Part shown: positions 57,401-64,000 of the stretch, one piece after another | Numbering within the stretch: position 1 is the first letter of the stretch | Layout: the number at the start of each line of letters is the position of its first letter | NCBI GenBank assembly: GCA_003427395.1 | Contig: BFEA01000022.1 | Coordinates: forward strand, 193,486-257,485 | DNA: 64,000 nucleotides | Direction: 5' to 3' | DNA from: Chara braunii | Lineage: Eukaryota; Streptophyta; Charophyceae; Charales; Characeae | The notes under the pieces: model-generated | What the model saw: only the letters and a program-made list of their open reading frames with translations | The model's database searches: none | Told to the model about the DNA's origin: nothing | Program-made: the position numbers and the translations under genes

Positions 57401-58504
57401 AGCGGTTCTTGAAGAGCAAGGCATAAGTCTACTGAAGGGTCGGCACAAAGCAAACTGCAGTGTGAGATAATTACCGTGCGTCCCTTCTGATGCCCCAATT
57501 GCGAACGATTACTAGAGACCACAGATTGCAGAGTGACTGATCCCAGGGGTCACGGGCATCTCAATTCAAAGGACAGACTAACGGAGAACGGAAGGGTAGA
57601 AGTAGGCAGAGTGAGAGAAATTTTTGCGATTAACGTACACGATAGGACGAGAAGGAGGGTAAGTAAACGGGAGCATCCATGCGGTTTATTCAAATAAAAT
57701 TTAACTGTCAGAAATCAGGCACCTTCTCAGAAACTGCGGTATTGAGTCGTCCTCTATTGCTGAATTGAACTGGTAGCTGGCCGTTACTCAGTAGTTACCC
57801 AACTGAGCCTGAGGGCCGCTTACAGTTGGAGATTCAGCAGTGAGAACGACTGCTTAAAACGTCCGGCACCAGACTGTCTTTGCAGACCGAACGCCAGCAG
57901 AGTTCGGACGTTGAGTGCAGCTTGCATCTTTCTGGTATCGAACTTGGCAAAGTTGTCTCCAGCCTATCTCACTGCTTGGGTCCGGCAAAGCAATAGAAAC
58001 ATGAGGGAAGTCGAAATCTTAGTAGTGAAATGCAATTTCGTCATGGACAAGAAGCGAGGATGAGAGGAAGAGGCTTGCCTAGACATGGAGATTCATAGGC
58101 AGACCCAGAGAGAACGTGCGGTCCGAAAAGTCCGAGGGGAGAAATACATTGAACACGTACTCTATTTCTACGATCGTGACAGTAGATTACACAACACAGG
58201 TTCGAATCTAGAAACAGTGGAGCAGGCCAGGGCGAGGCTCGGATAAACGAAGGAGATACCGAAGCTTTCCTCTTGTAGTTTCCACCAGCTCCCCAGCTAA
58301 TGAAAACTTTTCAGCAATCTACTTTTCTCTCAATAGTCTGCAGTCTGATATTGAGTGCTTCATATTTGGTGATCCGATGAACGAGCAATCAACAATCTAT
58401 CGACAATCCATCAGCAATCCATCAGTATCCAATCAGTGTTCAAACCGCACTCAAGCAACAATCAGTCAGTGTCCAATCAATAGTTAATCAACACTCGGAG
58501 CTAC

Positions 58505-59254
58505 TTGGAGCCCCCAATTAGAGCCAGTCAATGCTCAGTTGTATCACAAAACGGGGGTTTGAATCAAGATCAGTTACTCTTATCTGCATTCGTTATCAGA
58601 TTTAGCCAGGCATTACTCTTGTCAGAAAACACAGACCAATCAACACACCTACTTCAGTCCATGAGTACAGCACAGTCGTCATCAGTTTCGGAGACTGTCC
58701 TTGCCCGTCTCAACAAGATTGCTTTAAGAGATGCTTTCCATTACCCGTATGTCAGTGCGGTGGGTTTCAAACGGGAGGATCTGTCAATCTTTTATTGCCT
58801 TTGCAGAAGGAACCATTCATGACTTGAGACCTTGTGTGAAGAGAGGCAAAGAGAACCATGGGCACTTCGACTCAGTCTGGATTTCGGCAACCAGCTATCT
58901 TGGGCAAAGAGAACGTGAGCTTGATGAGAGTGGTGCTAAGCTGATTTGCAATTTTAGGCCCAAGCTCTACGTTGATTATCCCAAGCCACCAGTCCCCTTT
59001 CTACTCACTAATGGGTCTTGCTGGGGCGACTTGGTAGATCTGGCAAAGAGGTACATTTCACCTGCAGCAATCGACTACGAGTCAGTGACCGAGCCTTCCG
59101 AGTTCCCACATCTCAGGCGAGGGATCTTTCTCAGCCGAATCTTCCTACACCATGGGAGGAGTTTTGTGCTAGGGTTGACTTTCGTATCATGGGACTTGGT
59201 TGGAAGTGCTCAGAACTAGCAGGTTTCAGGTGGCTCAACATACAGAGGCCATAG
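58505..59254 (+). pseudogene. Hypothetical protein, three overlapping frames
   Basis: Near the right end of the insertion. Frame one (58,505-58,822) reads SETVLARLNKIALRDAFHYP and VGFKREDLSIFYC; after a shift near 58,800, TIHDLRPCVKRGKENHGHFD, RPKLYVDYPKPPVPFLL and SCWGDLVDLAKRYISPAAID; after another, DFRIMGLGWKCSELAGFRWL. Protein-like composition across the shifts suggests a decayed gene of about 240 residues. I do not recognise it; an element-specific gag-like or accessory protein is one guess. Confidence 0.35.
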
Positions 59255-59785
59255 ACTCATAAAGTACGGAGACATGGTTCGAGGCTCAAGAGACGCACAA
59301 CAAAATGAGAGATCAAGTGAAAAATTTAGAGGGATGAGTGAGGACTCTTGACTGGTGCTGGCCATGCTCCCTACATGTGTACTTCCTGAGACTATTATGA
59401 GTTCTCATTCTTCCCTCACCTGACCTTGTCTTTGCTTGAGTCAGTCAGTCTTGCTTCTTTGCATTGCTTTGCTGTTGATTGCATTTCTTTAATGATACTG
59501 TTACGGTTCTCAAAATTAGTAAATTGATGCATGCAGGACACACCATAATTTTATGATTATTATTTGCATGATTTTCTGTTGTTCCGAATCAAAATAAAAG
59601 ATTCCTAAGACCGGGGACCGGCGAAGATCGCAATTGAAGGGTCTCGCTCGAAGCCGGACGCACACAACAGGAAGGGATTTGCTTTATTCAATTTATTTTA
59701 TTTATTGCAAACAACAATCAAAATCCTACGTGACAGCCTGTTGGCTTTCTGGTCGCCTGAAGAGGCTTGACTAGGAAGTGCGACA

Positions 59786-60342
59786 ACGGTGCGCCAGTCT
59801 TATTTGTCCCTAAGAAGGGAGGTACCCTGAGTAGGTGCATTGACTATAGGGGCCTCAATGCCATCATTGTTAACAATTCAGAGCCCCTACCCCGCATCGA
59901 CGACCTACTGGATAGAGTGCAAGGATGTCGGTACTTTACTAAGATAGATCTAACGTCCAGATACCATCAAATTGCTATTAGACCTGAGGACCAGCACAAA
60001 ACCGCTTTTCAGACCAGGTACGGTCTGTACTAGTTTGTGGTGATGCCCTTTGGCCTATGCAATACCCCTGGGACATTCCAGCACACCATGAATAGGATAT
60101 TTCATGAGTACTTAGACAAGTTTATCGTCGTGTACCTCGATGGTATTCTTATCTTTAGTAGGACTGTAGAGGAGCACGCTGAGCACTTGAAAATAGTGCT
60201 AGGTCTCCTAAGAAAGCACCAGTACACGGTAAACTTGGAGAAATGCGAGTTCGGTCGCACCAAGATCTTGTACTTGGGTCATGAAATCTCCGCGGAAGGG
60301 TTGAGGCCGGATGATGCTAAGGTGGCCAACATACGTGACTAG
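59786..60342 (+). pseudogene. Reverse transcriptase, 3' part (element E)
   Basis: Resumes with [40 protein letters not shown], then TAG near 60,031 replacing the Glu of YEF, then FVVMPFGLCNTPGTFQHTMN and FIVVYLDGILIFSR. The catalytic box is YLDG: the second Asp of YxDD is Gly, so polymerase activity is lost. It ends KILYLGHEISAEGLRPDDAK and NIRD followed by TAG, the stop shared with A. Confidence 0.9.
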
Positions 60343-61130
60343 CCCAGGCCTCAGACTGTTACTGAGGTCAGATCGTTTTTGGGGATGATGGGCTACTATC
60401 GTCCTTTTGTTAAGAACTATAGTACTATAGCTTCCCCATTAACAGATCTAACTCGACTTAACACCCCTTGGGAGTGGACTGAAAAGTGTGAGGCGGCCTA
60501 TAGGAAACTGAAGGATGCTCTGACACACTATGAGGTCCTCAAACTTCCCGATCCTGATAAACCCTTTGTCGTGACCACAGATGCCAGCCAATATCGCATA
60601 GGTGCGGTCCTTGCGCAAAAGGAGGGGTCAAAGTTGAGACCGATCGAGTATATAAGTAAGAAGATGCCATCTCAAAAGCTAGCAAAGTCCGCGTATGAGC
60701 GTGAGTTTTATGCCCTATATAGAGTGCTGGTCCATTGGAGATATTATCTCCTAGGCAGACTCTTCTATGTGCGATCTGACCATGAGACCTTGCGCTGGAT
60801 CAAGACACAACTTGTGCTCTCTGATGCACTCAAGCGATGGATACAAGTGATAAACATGTATGACTATCAACTTGATCCAATTAAGGGAGAGTACAACAAA
60901 GTGGTTGATGCACTATCTCGTCGGGCAGATTATCTGGGCGCGTTAGTTACTGAATTTGGCATATCGAACGATCTAACTCCATCATTGGTGGAAGCCTATC
61001 AGCAAGATCCAGTTATGTATGAGATCATCCGTAAATTCCAAGCGAAGGACAAGGTGACTTTGGATGAATTTACGATGGTAGACAACTCGTTGTTTCTTGA
61101 GAAGGCAAGAAATAAAAAATTGTGTGTGCC
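60343..61130 (+). pseudogene. RT connection and RNase H (element E)
   Basis: In frame with what follows. TEVRSFLGMMGYYRPFVKNY, then RNase H: FVVTTDASQYRIGAVLAQKE with the first Asp intact, SAYEREFYALYRVLVHWRYY, VRSDHETLRW and YNKVVDALSRRADYLGALVT. The catalytic acids are present, so this domain is better kept than in A. A linker with VDNSLFLEKARNKKLCVPNR leads to the integrase. Confidence 0.88.
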
Positions 61131-62596
61131 TAATAGAGAGTCTTTACGTAGTTTATTTCTAGGTGAGTGTCATGATGCAACTGGTCATTTTGGTTATAAA
61201 AAGATTTCAGCTAACCTAGTGCAGAAATTTTGGTGGCCCACTATGATGCAAGATGCGAAAAAGTACGTTGAAACCTGCCAGGTTTGCCAAAGGGACAAAC
61301 CTAGGACTCAGGCTCCGCTTGGGCTCATCAAGCCCTTGCCGATTCTTGAAGGTCCTAGTTAGAGTGTGTCCATGGACTTCATCGATACTCTTGTGACCAG
61401 CAAGTCTGGAAAAAGGCACATCTTCATGATAGTGGACCGGTTTTCTAAGTATGCAAGACTTCCAGAAACTGCTAAAACTGACTACGTCATCAAATTGTTT
61501 CGAAATAACTAGGTTAGGGATTTTGGACTACCTACGTCGATAGTAAGTGATAGGGATGTAAGGTTTGCCAGCAAACTCTGGCAGGCAACAGCTGAGCAGA
61601 TGGGTACTAAGCTGCAAATGACATCAGGGAATCACCCTGAGTCAAATGGCCCTGCTTCGAACTGTGCAAATGACGTCAGGGAATCACCTGCAAATGACGT
61701 CAGGGAATCACCCTGAGCAGAAGGGCACTAAGCTGCAAATGACGTCAAGGAATCACCCTGAGTCAAATAGCCAGGCAGAACAGATGAACCGGGTAGTACA
61801 GCACCTGCTTCGGCACTATATTAAGCCAAGTCAGGATGACTGGGACGAGAAGTTACCTCCCGTCGCCAGCCTGTACAACAATGTTGTGCACAGTACTACT
61901 GGTATGACTCCCAACCAACTGCACCTTGGTTGGAAGCCCAGAACTGCACTTGACTTTCTGCTACCAGAAAGGCAACCCACTGCAACACCTGGCAGCATAG
62001 AGTTTGTTGTCAATTATGAACATATGTTGCAGCAGGCCGTTGAACATATTAGAAAGTCTCAGGATGCTATGATCGCATATGAGAATACACGTAGACGGCC
62101 CTCTAACTTTCAGGTGGGTGATAGAGTCTGGGTAAGGTCATCTGAACTAGGTCAGGAGTTGGGGATTTCACGTAAACTGATGCCACAGTACTTTGGGCCC
62201 TGGGAGATCTTAGACATTGTAGGTGATCAACCGGATGGGCCTTCATATGTGATTCGCATTCCTGCACACTTGCGTACTTACCCTGTGTTCCATGCATCCA
62301 AGTTGGCACCTTTCGCTTCCACAGATCAGTTTCCCTCCAGGAGATCAATGCTGCCCCCAACCATGGACGGACATGTGGACATTGACGATATCATCGAGCA
62401 CAAGCTGATGCCTATGCCCAAACCTCCAGGAAGGGGACAACCGCCAAAGCCACAGATGCAATACCAAGTGCGGTTCAGACGTCACATTGATCCTCAAGAA
62501 GACCCGTGGTTCACAAGAGAGGAATTAATGAAGACTGCTCCCCAAATTATCTCAAGTTACGAGAGAAAGCTGAAAGGGAAGCAGCCTGTTACATAA
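61131..62596 (+). pseudogene. Integrase with chromodomain-like tail (element E)
   Basis: Zinc finger HDATGHFGYKK...CQVC (61,170-61,290), core SVSMDFIDTLVTSKS after a TAG at 61,360, IVSDRDVRFASKLW, and NHPESNGQ within a locally amplified segment. A second TAG near 61,511 replaces the Trp of NNWVRDFG. From 61,646 open for 316 codons: NQLHLGWKPRTALDFLLPE, VGDRVWVRSSELGQELGI, GPSYVIRIPAHLRTYPVFHA, and a tail DIDDIIEHKLM...QYQVRFRRHIDPQEDPWFTR, which resembles a chromodomain (binds methylated histone tails and steers insertion in chromoviruses). It ends at TAA at 62,594, about 25 bases before the PPT. Confidence 0.88.
61611..61770. repeat. Fourfold local repeat over the integrase Glu motif
   Basis: CTGCAAATGACGTCAGGGAA followed by TCACC(CTGAG) occurs at about 61,611, 61,664, 61,688 and 61,733, encoding LQMTSGNHPE several times in the frame of 61,646. 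Units vary in their tails (TCAAATGGCC, GCAGAAGGG, TCAAATAGCC). The first unit lies in the ancestral position, before the stop-shifted join. Confidence 0.9.
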
Positions 62597-62618
62597 GGAT
62601 TTCTCAGAGGACTATCGA

Positions 62619-62635
62619 AGAAAAGGAGGAGGGAA
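62619..62635 (+). other. Polypurine tract of element E
   Basis: AGAAAAGGAGGAGGGAA directly precedes the TG of the 3' LTR and confirms plus orientation. Confidence 0.85.
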
Positions 62636-63549
62636 TGCGAGGATCTAGGTCCTCGGCAGGCCTAAGGGGCCCCTGCTGCAAATGTGCCCGCCCTAAGTGA
62701 AGGCGGGCCTAACAAATCACGAGAGGCCCTAAGTTGTCAAATTCGTATTTGGGGTCTAGGCAGTTTCGTCGCGCCAGTTGGTTGAGTAAACTCAGGCCGA
62801 GCAGCAAGGAAATTCCACAGCCTTCTAGGCTTTTATGAAAGAGCACGCCCTGGGCGAGATTCGCAGCCTCATACACAGACAGTTGGGAAGCCCAACTGAA
62901 TGAGGCCCAATAGCTACACCAGAGACGCAACATCCTGGGGCCTACTGGAAGCTTCTGGGCCCAGGCCCAGACCAGTCAGGCTGCGAAGGCAGGCAGACTC
63001 TTAGGAAAGAGCTCGTTGCCTGGAGCCGCATTCACGCACTTGCATGCCTAGCGGCAGCGCTGCTGGAGCGAGCGCTAGCGGACTGCTATAGGCGCTGAGA
63101 GGCAAGGCGTGGGCACGTGCGGTCGTGTGAAGGAGGAGGGCGCTGCTGAGGGCAGCGCCATAGCCCAGCCACCGTAGCTCGCGGGCTTGGACTACAGTGA
63201 GGCGCAGGGGTGGTCTTTGGGTGTACAGAGGGAAGATGTGGGTGTAAGACGAGTGAGAGAGAGAGAGGATGATGATGATGATGATGATGTGAGGGCACAT
63301 ACCTGGTATTGGCGAAGGTCTGTTACGGGCGACTTCTTCAAGTACTTCGTTGGCTGCTGACGTCAACAGTTGCATTGTCAATTAGTAGGCTAGTAGTAGC
63401 TGGGTAGGGAGTAGGCTGGGCGCCGAGCGCCAAGTAGGGAGAAGGACCTGAATACATATGTTGGTGGTGGCGAGAGCAAGCTCTCATTGACATTGGTTTT
63501 CAGTGTTACGATTCTCCATTGGTGACATATTGGTGCAATGCTGCTTTCT
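62636..63549 (+). repeat. 3' LTR of element E, broken at its end
   Basis: Begins TGCGAGGATCTAGGTCCTC. Direct repeat of 47,035-47,948 with scattered differences. Similarity stops after CAATGCTGCTTTCTG; the last 85 bases of the 5' LTR, from AGCACGGTGATACG to TTGCA, are replaced by other sequence. Confidence 0.9.
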
Positions 63550-64000
63550 GCAATCAGACTCACTTTCACTCACACTTCGCATGCATGTAAACAGGAACAC
63601 AGCAAACCGGCGACAAGTGCCCACTCAAGACTCAGAGATATGGTGGCTCATAATACAGTCAATACAAACTCGCTTCAATGGCTATGGTGCATCAGCGCCT
63701 GTACAGATCTTTGTTCGTCACTCACTCTACGCTGCTGTTCACACACAGGATCACCCTGGATATCCCACACGTCACACACTGTACACACACACACACACAT
63801 GTACACGCTACACTCTATCTACAACTATGGTGGCTATGGCCGCTGCTACCCTATTGCTATGGCTAACTCTCCTTCTTGCCCACTTCGTCTCCAGGCTCAC
63901 TGCAGACCACCTCGCACAAGTCGCTGTGACAGCGCTTCCGCATGGCTTACGTAGGAACGAATGAATGGCTGGGCGCTGCCCTTTGATTTATACTACTGTA
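63550..64000. other. Unrecognised sequence at the broken LTR
   Basis: Unrelated to the LTR end. It contains a CA-rich tract (ACACACACACACAC near 63,785-63,800) and short open frames that match nothing known to me. It may be an insertion whose far end is outside the window, or a recombination partner. Confidence 0.5.

Larger units (their letters stand above)
51931..59785. mobile_element. 7,855 bp insertion in RT with TG...CA ends and ACGG target duplication
   Basis: Splits RT between SPYG and APVLFV. Starts TGTCGGAGGGCACGG, ends GAAGTGCGACA (TGTCG/CGACA inverted ends), flanked by ACGG on both sides (51,927-51,930; 59,786-59,789). The left end folds: CGGAGGGC pairs with GCCCTCCG across 11 bases. 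I find no gag, RT, integrase or transposase, and no long direct repeat joining the two ends, so it could be a giant solo LTR or a large non-autonomous retrotransposon (LARD-like). Inside: a degenerate repeat of about 233 bp (51,990 / 52,225), a hairpin at 52,835, a 50 bp repeat at 54,346, TTGGCAAAGTT three times (55,935, 56,595, 57,949), CAATCC-type short repeats at 58,390-58,500, and two open frames. Confidence 0.75.

Noticed and set aside
55900-57960. TTGGCAAAGTT motif as a regulatory repeat
   Set aside because: Three occurrences in 2 kb without shared flanks or secondary structure; too little to call.

Overview
This is a nuclear window from a eukaryote with a large, repeat-rich genome. Long microsatellites, a gap of 224 Ns, three single-N contig joins and layers of decayed transposable elements account for nearly all of it. 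One exon looks like host coding sequence: the last exon of a plant-type phosphoinositide-specific phospholipase C (37,960-38,259, minus). Together with chromodomain-like Ty3/gypsy elements and a Penelope-like element whose GIY-YIG nuclease precedes the reverse transcriptase (a domain order published for the green lineage), this suggests a streptophyte alga or plant. I lean towards a charophyte such as Chara, but the sequence alone does not prove it.

Layout. 1-790: microsatellites. 791-2,464: nothing recognised. 2,465-4,865 (minus): truncated LTR plus leader of a Ty3/gypsy family here called family 1. About 4,915-7,090 (plus): decayed gag-protease of another gypsy element (B). 7,107-14,520 (minus): a third gypsy element (C), with gag, protease, RT, RNase H and integrase in order and a tRNA-Asp-type primer binding site. 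14,521-21,883: a non-coding 7.4 kb stretch, possibly the giant 5' LTR of C, with several tandem arrays including nine hairpins whose stem arms covary. 21,884-23,044 (plus): integrase fragment (D). 24,190-34,714 (minus): family-1 element A with both LTRs, PBS, PPT, leader, gag and pol. 34,715-38,259: minisatellites and the PLC exon. 39,330-43,870 (minus): Penelope-like element carrying a nested 1.2 kb non-autonomous hAT-type transposon with an 8 bp target duplication. 47,035-63,549 (plus): family-1 element E, whose RT gene is split by a 7,855 bp insertion (51,931-59,785) with TG...CA ends and a 4 bp target duplication; its 3' LTR breaks off at 63,549.

How it fits together. Elements A, E and the 2.5-4.9 kb fragment share LTR ends, an initiator-Met-type PBS three bases inside the LTR, a long leader, and (A and E) an unusual Asp-Ile-Gly protease active site. 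None of the element genes is intact: stops, frameshifts and lost catalytic residues are everywhere. The window is best read as a record of nested insertions around the tail of one host gene. The strongest candidate for something undescribed is the hairpin array at 17,158-17,919.
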